DNA of 64,000 nt from Channallabes apus (taxonomy: Eukaryota > Chordata > Actinopteri > Siluriformes > Clariidae), in assembly GCA_030522415.1 (NCBI GenBank), contig CM060106.1, forward strand, positions 28,540,985 to 28,604,984, in the 5' to 3' direction. This document shows positions 48,597-59,968 of the stretch, piece after piece. Numbering within the stretch: the first letter of the stretch is position 1; each line of letters starts with the position of its first letter. The notes under the pieces were generated by a model. It searched no databases and had not been told where the DNA came from. It was given only the letters and a program-made list of their open reading frames with translations. The position numbers and the translations under genes were made by a program.

Positions 48597-49589
48597 ATTG
48601 ACGGATTTACCCTTTACTGCCGGTAATTACAGCCGGTTTCTCAGATAACAGACCAGACAGTCATTGAAACAACATTTGTTAAGTAATCATTAATATAATT
48701 TATTATTACTGAACATAGTTTGGCGTGGTGGTGTAGTGGTTAGCACTGTCGCCTTGCACCTCCAGGGTCCGGGTTCGATTCCCCGACCAGGCTCGATTCC
48801 CGTCTCTGTGTGCATGGAGTTTGCATGTTCTCCCCGTGCTTGGTGGGTTTCCTCTGGGTACTCCGGTTTCCTCCCACAGTCCAAAGATATGCAGGTTAGG
48901 CTAATTGGTGTTCCTAAATTGCCCGTAGTGTGTGATTGGGTGTGTGTGTGAGTGTGTGTATGTGTGTGTGCCCTGCGATGGATTGGCACCCTGTCCAGGG
49001 TGTACCCCGCCTAGTGCCCGAAGTCTCCTGGGATAGGCTCCAGGTCCCCCGCGACCCTGAACACAGGATTAAGCGGCATAGAAAATGAATGAATGAATGA
49101 ACATAGTTTTTTGTTTAAGCTGGTAGAAATAATATATTCATAGTATTGCTACAGCATATATATATATGTATAATATATATATATAATGCTAAATCTCTCA
49201 GCTTCCAGTAAACACAGCTAAATCTTAACTAGGAATTACAAGTAAGGCTTTAATTTACAGTATTAGCCTTTTGTTGAGGATTAATGGTGATTAGTGTAGT
49301 TAGCTAAACTAGCTAATGTTCCAAACTAATTATCTGGGGGGGAAAAAAAAAATCTTCAACTTTAAAAAAAAAAAAAAAAAAAAAGAGATGTTCTGAAATG
49401 TTCCAGATTTCTCAACTGCCTAGTATAACAGTTACCCTTAGAACTAAGTGTTTGCTAGGATGTTCTAGTTATTTCAGTGTTGTTACAGCAGCATTGCAAA
49501 ACTGTATGAAATTCTCAAATAAAGAACAAGTTGTAAAGTAAAGCAAACAACTAACTCTATTACTTATGTTTTCAAAATAAATGTGGTTG
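48597..49589 (+). repeat. Local tandem duplication, unit A (with SINE)
   Basis: Ordered matches to 49644-50046: ATTGACGGATTTAC, TAATTACAGCCGGTTTC, GCTGGTAGAA, GATTAGTGT, TTACAGCA.CATTGCAAAA and ATTCTCAAATAAAGA. About 605 bp excluding the inserted SINE. Confidence 0.85.
48722..49098 (+). mobile_element. tRNA-derived SINE, well preserved
   Basis: Flanked by a perfect 11-bp duplication GAACATAGTTT (48711-48721, 49099-49109). Starts GGCGTGGTGGTGTAGTGGTT, has a B-box-like GGGTTCGATTCC, and ends in a (GAAT)n tail. Same family as 39584-39941 (minus). Unit B of the tandem duplication shows the empty site. Confidence 0.92.
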
Positions 49590-49643
49590 AATAAATTTCC
49601 TCCACTGTTGGACCATATACGCTCATATATATTGACCATATTT

Positions 49644-50046
49644 ATTGACGGATTTACTCTTTACTGCCTGTAATTACAGCCGGTTTCACAGATAACAAAC
49701 CACACAGTCACTGAAACAGATTTTATTAAGCAATTATTAAGATGAGTTATTATTACTTAACATTTCACCATGAGCATAGATTTTTTTAATGCTGGTAGAA
49801 GTAATATGTTCAAAGGATTGCTATGTAGACAGGGATTGCACATTTCATTTTCTTTTATTTATTTGTCAGAATTAAGCACAAACAGAAAATTACAAGCGAG
49901 GCTTTCATCTTATAGACTTTTCGTGAGAATTATAGTGATTAGTGTGTTACAGCATTGCAAAAGTTTATGACATTCTCAAATAAAGAGAAGACGAATCAAA
50001 CATCTGAACTTCATAACTTTATGTTTTCAAATTAAATGGTGTGGTT
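49644..50046 (+). repeat. Local tandem duplication, unit B (empty site)
   Basis: Copy of unit A without the SINE. The place corresponding to the insertion reads GAGCATAGATTTTTTTAATG near 49772. About 200 bp of unit A is absent here. Confidence 0.85.
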
Positions 50047-50580
50047 CTTGTAATATGTTACATAATGTATATGTTCTTTTCAGACAGAAGAGGTTTACAC
50101 CTCAAAACTCCGAACAAACTGTTCAGTCTTCATCTAATTGTGCTGTCATGGACTTCAACATGTAACATACTCAGTGGGCCTGTAGGGTTTGAGATGTACT
50201 GTATGTAGATCATGTCTTTTTGTACTCAGATGTCCATTAATGGGAAGATTGGTGACTGTCTTGAATGCTGTTCACTTGTAAATATTTTTCTAACAGTAGA
50301 ACATTGAATTCCAAATGGTTTGTAAAACCCTTTACAGATTGATATGTAACAAATTCTCGGAGGTCATTGCTTTCCCTCTCGGCATTGTGTTATCACACAC
50401 CTGAACGCGCCAGACCAGCAAATTGCCAAAAGTGTCAAGACTGCTTTTATAGAGATCTGCACACCTGCTGATGATCAATAAGTGAAGGACTGATGAATAG
50501 CAGCACCTGGCTGCAACCCTCTTAAATCCTGTGAAAACAGAAAGGGGTACTTCGAATCGCAAAAAGTTGTTGTTGTTCAT
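50047..50580. other. No features recognised
   Basis: Single-copy-looking sequence. Confidence 0.4.
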
Positions 50581-50646
50581 CCGAAGTTGTATTGCCTATG
50601 TGTCTATACTGTATATACACACATACTGTAGGCAATACAACCTCGG
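50581..50646. repeat. 66-nt imperfect hairpin
   Basis: Arms 50581-50598 and 50629-50646, 18 bp with one mismatch. Pairing extends inward by 7 bp after a 3-nt bulge. miRNA-precursor-like in size, but it adjoins a microsatellite. Confidence 0.7.
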
Positions 50647-50677
50647 TGTGTGTGTGTGTGTATATATACAGTGTACC

Positions 50678-50679
<2 letters not shown>

Positions 50680-50754
<75 letters not shown>
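50680..50754. repeat. (TA)n microsatellite
   Basis: About 75 bp of TA flanked on both sides by CACTGTACAC/GTGTACCGTG-type inverted sequences. Confidence 0.97.
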
Positions 50755-50760
<6 letters not shown>

Positions 50761-50859
50761 GTGTACAGTGTATATACACACACAGTAGAAAAATACATCC
50801 CATCTCAACAACCTGTGTGCATATTTCTCATACATAAAGTAACAACACTGTCATTGCCT

Positions 50860-51817
50860 TTATGAAGCCACTTTAAATTTAGTCACTCTTTTTTTCAATT
50901 TTAGATGTTTGCATTAACGTGTGAACCCTTTTATCATGTCATGTTTGAAACACCCTGTACCTCACCCCTCCTTAAAAAAGGCAGTGAAACTTTTTCTCAC
51001 AACATTTAGTTGACACTATAACCTGAACCCATTCCCCTGTACAATTTGTAAAAGATTTTTTCCCCTGAAGCTTATAAGAAGAAGAATCTAAGCTCTCTTC
51101 TTTTACTCCTTATTTTCAGTGATTATGTGATCTTGAATGAAAGTGCATTGCAAGTACAAATCTCTTTAAGTAAGTTATTAACAAAAAAAGAAAAATCATT
51201 AAGGCATTAATTCTACTTAACCACAAAATGTGTGTTGTTGCAAATTCCATGCTACCACAGTGGTGTTATTCATTTAAAAGCAAAATCTAATCATCGTCAG
51301 TAAAGAAAGCTTGACTCATTGAGAAAATGTAAGAGACTTTTAAATGGTTAAATGCATGCATCTTTTCTTATATTCAGTTAGCCTTCATACTAGTGTTTAC
51401 GTAAGACATTGGAAATTCTTGAAAATCTTTTAAATTCTCAAAAACTCATAATCTTGAGTGTTTGTAAATTCTAACACTAGCTAATGTAAAGCTCAACTCG
51501 ATTAACTCCACATCATATAATTTATATGGATGACTGCATTTTTACATATTGAATATAGTGTCAAGATTTAATTGCATTTTTCTATTATTTAAAAGACATC
51601 CTTATACTGTACAAGTAAGTCCTAGTAAGTGCTTTGTATAGTCTTAATCAAAAACATATCCTCGTGCTAGTTCCATTGAGACACTTTTATAAAAAGAGAA
51701 CCAACAAAACCCTTAAATTAAAACAAGTAAAACCTCATTCAATTATGACACAAAATAATGTAAGGCAGGATGACATGCCGTAAACAAGCCTCAGCTGAAG
51801 GAAGATTTACTATTTGC

Positions 51818-51818
<1 letters not shown>
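50860..51818. other. No features recognised
   Basis: AT-rich, single-copy-looking. Confidence 0.4.
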
Positions 51819-51867
<49 letters not shown>

Positions 51868-51868
51868 T
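51819..51868. repeat. (TTA)n microsatellite
   Basis: About 16 TTA units. The poly-Leu frame is an artefact. Confidence 0.95.
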
Positions 51869-51907
51869 ATAAAACAGATTGACATTTACAGAATCAGGAA
51901 CTTGACT

Positions 51908-52110
51908 GGGAGTTATTGCCATATCACCTGTACAGTCCTGACCTCTCTCCAACCCATTTCTACATGTTTGGGCCATTAAAGGAGTTCCTGGGAGGCCAGC
52001 GTTTTATGAAACAGACAGTCCGATGATGGCTCTGGCATACTGGGAAAACTTTCTACCTTGATCGTATTATAGTGAAACACTGGGATAAGAGTATTTATAG
52101 ATTTCGAAAT
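51908..52110 (+). mobile_element. Mariner (DD34D-type) transposase relic
   Basis: A plus-strand translation reads LPYHLYSPDLSP.HFYMFGPL, KEFLGGQRF and, after a stop, HWDKSIYRF. This is the C-terminal part of a mariner transposase, including the SPDL catalytic Asp block, and it differs from the Tc1 relics elsewhere. One in-frame stop follows TVR. No termini found. Confidence 0.7.
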
Positions 52111-53422
52111 ATTTTAAGGCAAAAAACAAACAAACAAAAAAAATCTCCTTTTGTCTTTCAGCTTTGTACTTTACAGGTGACCAACATAGTATGCACATAA
52201 ATATGAAGAAAATTTGTGCTTCCAAAACATTTGCAAATCATATTGAATTGAATTCAAACATTTACACACAACCTTAGTAAAAGAGGGATAAATGAGTGAA
52301 TTTAGTGGTCATGGTTCAATGTGTTAAACACTTCCTGATGTCACTACCAGTCTAGAGTTGCAGTGGTATAACATTAACTGGAGAATTGTACAACAAACTT
52401 ATTGTTCTTCTTATCTTAGACATAACACATATCTGGAAATATAAAAGCACAATTACATTTAAATATGATGATGATGATGATTGCTTCAATTTTCTTCTAC
52501 ATCACTTTTCCAAGTTGCTCGCCGCAGTCAGGAATCAGGAATTGCCTGACCAACCTAAAACTAAAGGTAACATTAACCTGTAGGTGGGCCATAATAAACC
52601 AAATTGGGGTAATTAAAGCACACCAGCATGTTGAGTTACTCTACCAGTAACCCAAATATGTGTTGAGATTAACCCAGTGTGTGTTCTGTTACATTATAGT
52701 GACCCGGTGCTGTGTAAAGGAAGGACTCAAATTGGTATACATTTAGCCCCTTTTAATCGACAGAGACATTTTGATGCCATACAGTACAGTAGGTATCCAT
52801 ACAGTAGGTATACACTGTATATTGTTCTTGAGAGACCATGTTATCAACAATTTCCCGGCCTGTCTGTACTCGAACACTGGCTAGAATCTCTTTCTTTTCC
52901 AATAAACCTGTTTTCTAGAGATGTATCAAAATGGTATAATGAGACCTTTGAAGGAGGCAGAGCTTTCCCATTATCCCATGCTGTATCTGAGACACTACAT
53001 ACCTCTAATGATCTACCAGCCCTCATTCCCCTCGATTTAATCATCAGAGATTCAGTAAAGGAGGGAAAAAAAGCCAGCTTAAGCGATTGAGTGCAGCACA
53101 GCAGCCATGCCCGGGCTTTAAAGGTCTGATTTGATAAGTGTGCTTCTCCCATTTAGAAATGCTGCCGCACCCTAATTTGTCAACACACTCAGGTCGTATT
53201 TTGCTCAAGCTAGGAAACTGGAACAAAATGAATTACCAGCGTTTAGTATTTCAGGAATTGACATACGATTGATAATAAACCAATTTAATCTACCCATTGT
53301 TACTCTCAGGAATTAAATCCATTTAATTTGATGCTTCTGTTATACTGGTGTGTAACAGTGTAACGTGTGCCGTACATGTCATAAAAGAGAAAGACGATTC
53401 AGTACAGGTAGTTAGGTTTCAA

Positions 53423-53425
<3 letters not shown>
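52111..53425. other. No features recognised
   Basis: Unsupported open frames include 52677-53090. A short triplet run (GATGATGAT) lies near 52467. Confidence 0.4.

Positions 53426-53461
<36 letters not shown>
53426..53461. repeat. (CT)n microsatellite
   Basis: About 18 CT units. Confidence 0.95.
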
Positions 53462-53465
<4 letters not shown>

Positions 53466-53767
53466 GTGTGTGTGTGTATTCCCAAGAGCTGGAGCAATTG
53501 AGCTACTGACTGGGATGCTCAAGATGTGAGTGACTCATGACTTTAAAGAAAATCATGTTACTAATCCACCTATAGCCATGGGCCCCCTATAACCAATGCA
53601 CTATTGTTTAATGCTGTGTCCTTCTTACCAGAATGTCATGGATTTATGCCTTGGCATAGTGAAGCTGGCATAGTGAAGCTCTTTACCAAAGCTCCTATCC
53701 CTCTCTGCTCCAGGGTGCTGTATTAAGGGTCCTGTTTTGATTCCCATTGTTTTTGCTATCCAGCTAT

Positions 53768-53802
<35 letters not shown>

Positions 53803-53985
53803 TGTAATAACATGAAAAAAGCATTCTATAATCACCGCAAGATTGTACACAAACTGCAAAATCTCACTAGTAGTAGCCTGGATTTACAGTATGGGCGTTC
53901 CGCAAAATTAGAGAAAGATACGGAAACTTTTGTTTGCACATGCGCAGTGAGCGTATGTAGGACGGATTCACAGGTAGGACGAATT
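53462..53985. other. Non-coding, with (ATA)n at 53770-53800
   Basis: Contains about ten ATA units and a 15-bp tandem duplication GGCATAGTGAAGCT near 53655. Otherwise nothing recognised. Confidence 0.5.
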
Positions 53986-53987
53986 AA

Positions 53988-55375
53988 AGAGGTCCTATTA
54001 TGCTTTTTCAAATATTAACTTTCATGCAGTGTGTCATGTAGCTGTATGTGAACATAAACTATCTGCACTATCTGTGACGCTGACAGTGCACGATAAATGA
54101 AGTTTTTGTCTATAAAAAAAAGAGTCGGCTCACATTCGCCTAAACGAGTCGTTAGCAAATCTAATTTTACTCTGTTACAAATCCACGTCACTACGTAACA
54201 TATTTGCATAATGTCTGCCCACGTTCTACGTCGCGAACAACTTGCCCGCCATCTTACAATTAACGTTACCACACTCTTGTTAAAGTAACCGAGCATTCAT
54301 GCCGGGTTCGCTTAAACACTTTGTAATATAAAAAGACAATAAAAACAAGAGCACACAAAATCCTTATTAACTGTTTATTCTCCACCATTCACCAAAACTG
54401 AACTTAATGCTTGGAAGTGCTCATGCCTCTTGCCCTTCCACAAAATGCATCACACACTCGCGAAATGCGCATGGCCCTTGCCCTTTCCATGACCTGCCTT
54501 CAAAGGGACTGCCGGGAAAGAGCGGGGGGAGGAGTAGTAATGATGGACCAGCGCTGGCGTTATTTGTTTTCGACGAGAGAAGGAGAGATTGCTGTGGATC
54601 ATTTTCTTTCGAAGATTTTTCAACCGGATTATCTTTGACTGGACATATTCCCTGGACTTCTCACCCTCCGTCATCGGCCTCCCGGACTTCATTAACCCCA
54701 GTGAGACCGAACCATACTCTGTATACTCAGATAACACACATACAATAAACACGGACTTCGGACATTTTCCACTCACTTGCACACATACACATACCGTTTA
54801 TTATATGTAGTTTGTAAATATTGTTTATATCTTTGTTTGGTTGTGGTGCACCTTTTTCGTTTACTTTATTTAGTTTTGTATAATACACGTTTGCTTTATC
54901 TCCTTGTTTGTGTTTGTCCTGTTTGCTCACCGGCCTTTTAACGCAACACCGACACAAAGATAAAAGACCTCTCGAGTTTTGTAGCCACAGTTAATATAAA
55001 ATTAGCTGTTCGTTAAACGGTAAAACCGACGCCATCTTTTCTATGTATTGACAGGTCTCCAGAGTTGTCATTCAGTTATGGTAATGAGTGTTTCGTTTAC
55101 GACACACGTTGTAGCGGTAGACCAAACATAAAGGACCGCGTCATCTGACCAATCACAGCAGTGAGGGCTCATGGAAATGACAGCTTTAGACAGACTGAAT
55201 CTTCGAACTGCTTCACACGAGTCGTTTACGAATCATTTAGAAATGGGGTAAAATGAAATCTATTTTTGGAGAAAACTAAAGTGTTTTTTGACCTTGCATA
55301 CATGTACAGTAAACCTGTTTTAAGAGACTCATTAAGCAATATTAGCAGAACACCATAGAACACCATCTGAAGATG
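53988..55375. mobile_element. Putative non-autonomous DNA transposon
   Basis: The left end reads AAAGAGGTCCTATTATGC and TGTGTCATGTAGCTGTATGTG, a terminal pattern common in fish DNA elements. The right part (CTTGCATACATGTACAGTAAACC) resembles its usual partner, but the extreme end is degenerate. No transposase found. Internal frames such as 54407-54748 are unsupported. Confidence 0.4.
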
Positions 55376-55569
55376 TGGTTATTGCGGCTGATTGGTCATG
55401 CGGTAGATCTACCGGCTGCATGTATAGAATAAATGATTAGAAAAGTGTCAAGTGTAGCGGAGTAAGAGTAGCGTTTCTTCTTCATAAATCTACTCAAGTA
55501 GAAGCAAAATGTATGGTGCAATTAAACTACTCACAGAAGGACATTTTTTCAAAAGAACTGACTCAAGTA

Positions 55570-57110
55570 CAAACCGGATTCCAAAAAAGTTGGGACGCTA
55601 AACAAATTGTGAATAAAAACTGAATGCAATGATGTGGAGATGGCAAATGTTAATATTTTATTCAGAATAGAACATAGATGACAGATCAAAAGTTTAATCC
55701 GAGAAAATTAATCATCTTAAAGGAAAAATATGTTGATTCCAAATTTCACGGTGTCAACAAATCCCATTAAAGTTGGGACAAGGCCATTTTCACCACTGTG
55801 TGGCATCTCCCCTTCTTCTTACAACACTCAACAGACGTCTGGGGACTGAGGAGACCAGTTTCTCAAGTTTAGAAATAGGAATGCTCTCCCATTCTTCTCC
55901 CATTCTTTGTCGCACCTTCCTCTTTATGATGCGCCAAATGTTCTCTATAGGGGAAAGATCTGGACTGCAGACTGGCCATTTCAGTACCCGGATCCTTCTC
56001 CTACGCAGCCATGATGTTGTGATTGATGCAGAATGTGGTCTGGCATTATCTTGTTGAAAAATGCAGGGTCTTCCCTGAAAGAGATGACTAGATGTTGTTC
56101 TAGAACCTGAATATATTTTTCTGCATTGATGGTGCCTTTCCAGACATGCAAGCTGCCCATGCCACACGCACTCATGCAACCCCATACCATCAGAGATGCA
56201 GGCTTCTGAACTGAGTGTTGATAACAACTTGGGTTGTCCTTGTCCTCTTTGGTCCGGATGACATGGCGTCCCACATTTCCAACAAGAACTTCGAATCGTG
56301 ACTCGTCTGACCACAGAACAGTCTTCCATTTTGCCACACTCCATTTTAAATGATCCCTGGCCCAATGAAAACGCCTGTGCTCGTGGATCTTGCTTAGAAA
56401 TGGCTTCTTCTTTGCACTGTAGAGTTTCAGCTGGCAACGGCGGATGGCACGGTGGATTGTGTTCACTGACGATGGTTTCTGGAAGTATTCCTGAGCCCAT
56501 TCTGTGATTTCCTTTACAGTAGCATTCCTGTTTGTGGTGCAGTGTCGTTTAAGGGCCCGGAGATCACGGGCATCCAGTATGGTTTTACGCCCTTGACCCT
56601 TATGCACAGAGATTGTTCCAGATTCTCTGAATCTTCGGATAATATTATGCACAGTTGATGATGATAACTGCAAAGTCTTTCGCTGGGTAACACCTTTCTG
56701 ATATTGCTCCACTATCTTTCTGCGCAACATTGTGGGAATTGGTGATCCTCTACCCATCTTGGCTTCTGAGAGACACTGCCACTCTGAGAAGCTCTTTTTA
56801 TACCCAATCATGTTGCCAATTAACCTAATTACTGTTAATTGGTCTTCCAGCTCTTCGTTATGCTCAAATTTACTTTTTCCAGCCTCTTATTGCTACTTGT
56901 CCCAACTTTTTTGGGATTTGTTGACATCATGAAATTTGGAATCAACATATTTTTCCTTTAAAATGATACATTTTCTCGGATTAAACTTTTGATCTGTCAT
57001 CTATGTTCTATTCTGAATAAAATATTGACATTTGCCATCTCCACATCATTGCATTCAGTTTTTATTCACAATTTGTTTAGTGTCCCAACTTTTTTGGAAT
57101 CCGGTTTGTA
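55570..57110 (-). mobile_element. Complete Tc1-like transposon
   Basis: 1541 bp, flanked by TA on both sides (55568-55569, 57111-57112). Long inverted repeats of about 200 bp start CAAACCGGATTCC at the left and end GGAATCCGGTTTG at the right. They agree over GTTGGGAC.CTAAACAAATTG, and ATTCAGTTTTTATTCACAATT at the right end is matched in reverse at the left. Transposase is on the minus strand. Confidence 0.95.
55790..56757 (-). pseudogene. Tc1 transposase, one frameshift from intact
   Basis: Cut-and-paste transposase. The start is taken as the ATG at 56757 (MGRGSPIPTMLRRKIV). The first frame carries the paired-type helix-turn-helix (QRKTLQLSSSTVHNIIRRF), the GRKT linker and the first catalytic Asp (LWSDESRFE). 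A second frame carries the second Asp (QQDNARPH) and the Glu (SPDLSPIENIWR), completing the DDE triad. The frame changes near 56060 at a T/A homopolymer, consistent with a one-base loss. No other stop was seen, so this is a young copy. The start and family are by analogy. Confidence 0.9.
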
Positions 57111-57140
57111 AATTTAACTCGTTTCTACCCACCTCTGATA

Positions 57141-57830
57141 GCACATAGTACCTGGACCCCTGTGAGATCCAGAGGTATTTACTTTTATCTAGGCAACTTT
57201 CTGTATGGACTAAATTATACTCGTAAGAGTAGATTTACTATTATTTCAATATTAACCTCCTGAGATCTGGACTCTACTGTTGCGTACATTGTAATATTTC
57301 CTCATGGTTTATGTTTATCAGCAATTGATAACTATGAACTTAATCAATATATACAGTATGTACAGTATATATACCAGTGAAACGTAAAATTTTATGATAT
57401 TGTCAAATTAAAAATGAATTTAAATTTAAAACTATGACAATTATTAATATTTTATTTTTTAAAAATCCCAACAAACAATCAGTATTTAGTATGAAATCCT
57501 TTACACTACAAAAAACCTGCTGTATCCAGCTGAGAATAGAGTCTAAAAGACGTCTGCAGTACTGCAGTGTCACTCACTCAATCCATGCCTGCTTGATTGC
57601 TTCCTGAACATCAAGCACATAAATTTGCCACAGAAGTTCACAATTTATTTGAGAACTCCCTAGTTTTAGGCGCTTTTTTTGTGCAAAGGTGAACACCCTG
57701 GCTTCGTAAAGTAAAAGTCCATATCCGCCATATATTCGTTTCATCCATTAACCAAACCAACTGATTCAAATCATCATAACTCGAAATTATTAGTGACATG
57801 ACATGAATAACTATAATATATGCACAAGGA
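57141..57830. other. No firmly recognised features
   Basis: AT-rich. The 57460-57620 part (AGTATTTAGTATGAAATCC) has a faint Tc1-like flavour but cannot be assigned. Confidence 0.35.
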
Positions 57831-57836
57831 AAACTA

Positions 57837-59402
57837 CAGTTGTGCTCAACCCCCACTGAAATTGAGTGTTTTGGCCAGTTTGACATTGATTTTGATCATT
57901 TCAGTCATCTTGTTTACAATTAAATCAAAGAGGCACTTGTAAGTCAGACAAATATAACAACATTTATAATGAAATAACCGCAAATGTCTTTTCTGTGCTC
58001 ACATCATTATCAGTTTTATTCAACCCCCAAGTGACATTCATTCTTAGTACTTAGTACAACATCCTTTTCCAGTTATAACAGCTTTTAAACTTGCAAGTCT
58101 TGCAGCGATCTACGGGTTACTTAGACCATTCTTCATGGGCAAAAGCCTCCAGTTCAGTCACATTCTTAGACTTGCGCGCTGCAACTGCTTTCTTTACGTC
58201 CCACCAGAGGTTCTCAATCGGATTTAAGTCTGGTGACTGCGATGGCCACTCCAAAATGTTCCAGCCTTTAATCTGCAACCATACTCTAGTGGACTTGGAG
58301 GTATGCTTGGGATCATTGTCCTGTTTAAAGGTTCAACGTCTCCCAAGCCTCAGGTTTGTGACGGACTGCATCACATTTTCTCCCAATATCTCCTGGTACT
58401 GAAGAGAATTCATGGTACCTTGCACACGCTGAAGCTTCCCTGTACCTGCAGAAGCAAAACAGCCCCAAAGCATGATTGACCCCCCCACCATGCTTCACAG
58501 TAGGCAAGGTGTTCTTTTCTTGTTCTTCCTCCTCCAAACATAGCGTTGATCCATGGGCCCAAACAGTTCTAATTTTGTTTCATCAGTCCACAGAACACGA
58601 TCCCAAAACTTTTGTGGTTTGTCCACATGACTTTTGGCATACTGCAGTCGACTCTTCTTATTCTTTGGAGACAGCAAGGGGGTGCGCCTGGGAGTTCTGG
58701 CATGGAGGCCTTCATTACGCAGTGTGCACCTTATCGTCTGAGCTGAAACTTCAGAACCCGCATCTGACGAATCTTTTTTCAGTTCCTCAGCCGTCACACG
58801 TGGACTTTTCTCCACTTTGCGCTTCAGGTAGCGCACAACAGTCGAAGTCAGCATCTTCTTTCTGCCACGACCAGGTAGCGTTTCAACAGTGCCCTTTGCC
58901 TTGAAGTTGCAAATGATGCTTCCTATGGTGTCTCTTGGAATGTTTAACATCTTTGCAATCTTCTTATAGCCATTGCCCTTCCTCTTCTCTTGTCTTGTCT
59001 TCCTGGACCATTTCTCTTGACTTCACCATGTTTATAAATACACCAGTAAATGTCTAGAAGGAGCTGAGTATCACAGTCATTTTAAATCTGCCTAATTGGT
59101 GCTTATTATGCTTGATTGCTGCTCGTTGACATCCACAGGTGTTTTCAATACCTGATCGAAAACACTTGGATGAACCCCTGTTCTTAAGAGTGGTAGTCTT
59201 TAAGGGGTTGAATAATTGTGTCAATGAAGAAATCACCAAAAAAAAACATTTAATACTGTAATACAAAAACAATTGATGTCATTTTAGTTGCATTTGCTTC
59301 TTTCAAAAATCCTTGTAAGATTTCATTCTGAACACAATTTCAAATGTACACTGAATTCCCTAAAACCCTTTACAGCATTGGGGGTTGAATAATTTTGATG
59401 TT
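57837..59402 (-). mobile_element. Decayed Tc1-like transposon (second family)
   Basis: The left end reads TA then CAGTTGTGCTCAACCCCCA; the right part has CATTGGGGGTTGAATAATTTTG, a degenerate inverted counterpart. Transposase lies between on the minus strand. The exact right end and its TA are unclear. Confidence 0.85.
58090..59030 (-). pseudogene. Tc1 transposase relic
   Basis: Starts near 59027 (ATGGTGAAGTCAAGAGAAATGG on the minus strand). The longest frame, 58950-58495, contains the paired-domain part MLNIPRDTIGSIICNFK, LPGRGRKKML and the first catalytic Asp in LWTDETKLELFG. After frameshifts, DNDPKHTSKST and WPSQSPDLNPIENLWW-like text follow down to about 58130. Broken in several places; not active. 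Confidence 0.85.
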
Positions 59403-59900
59403 GCTTTAATACTTTGGCTACTAGTGTACTGTATATACTGTATATTCTCTGGTTTCCTCCTACTGTCCAATGCAACACCCGGATGGTGCTTCTGTGTATA
59501 AAGGTTCATGTCTGTGTATAATGTCTAAACCTGAAAAAAAAAATCATTTGTTTACACGTAAATAAATAATTTAAGCTAATTACAATGAATAAATTTTTCA
59601 TTCATTTGAATCGTTTCGATTTTAATCAATTTATCGCTGCTCAGGATCTCACTGCTCAAGATTTCCCCGCTTCCTCTGAAATGGAAATTAATCTTGTTTA
59701 ACTAGTGGTACGATGCTCCCTGAATTGTTTAATTACACGATATTGTCTCAGTCTTGCTCATATTTTAACAGGTATGACTTTTTGATGATTAATTATTTTT
59801 TAAGTAACTGAATACATTTCTACCTGTAATTCGCTGTAAACAGAACTTGCCCTAAACTTCCATAGGAAATATTATTATAATATTAAAGACAGAATGTGAC
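59403..59900. other. No features recognised, small SINE-like fragment
   Basis: TCTGGTTTCCTCCTACTGTCC near 59450 resembles the SINE core. The rest is AT-rich. Confidence 0.35.
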
Positions 59901-59968
59901 ATAATATAATATAATATAATATAATATAATATAATATAATATAATATAATATAATATAATATAATATA
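59901..59968. repeat. (ATAAT)n pentanucleotide microsatellite
   Basis: About 13 to 14 units. Confidence 0.95.

Larger units (their letters stand above)
55440..57140 (+). mobile_element. hAT element end interrupted by a Tc1
   Basis: The left piece (55440-55569) has GAGTAAGAGTAGCGTTTCTT and ATCTACTCAAGTAGAAG; the right piece (57111-57140) has TAACTCGTTTCTACCCACCTCTG. Together they are the end of a hAT element (CAGAGGTGGGTAG terminus), split by the Tc1 at a TA. Confidence 0.7.

Noticed and set aside
48690..48989. 99-codon minus frame
   Set aside because: Product of the SINE at 48722-49098 and its GT run.
52677..53090. 137-codon open frame as a gene
   Set aside because: No domain and no splice or promoter context; overlaps frames on the other strand equally long.
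54407..54810. Overlapping frames on both strands suggesting an exon
   Set aside because: They lie inside a probable DNA transposon and none has a domain.
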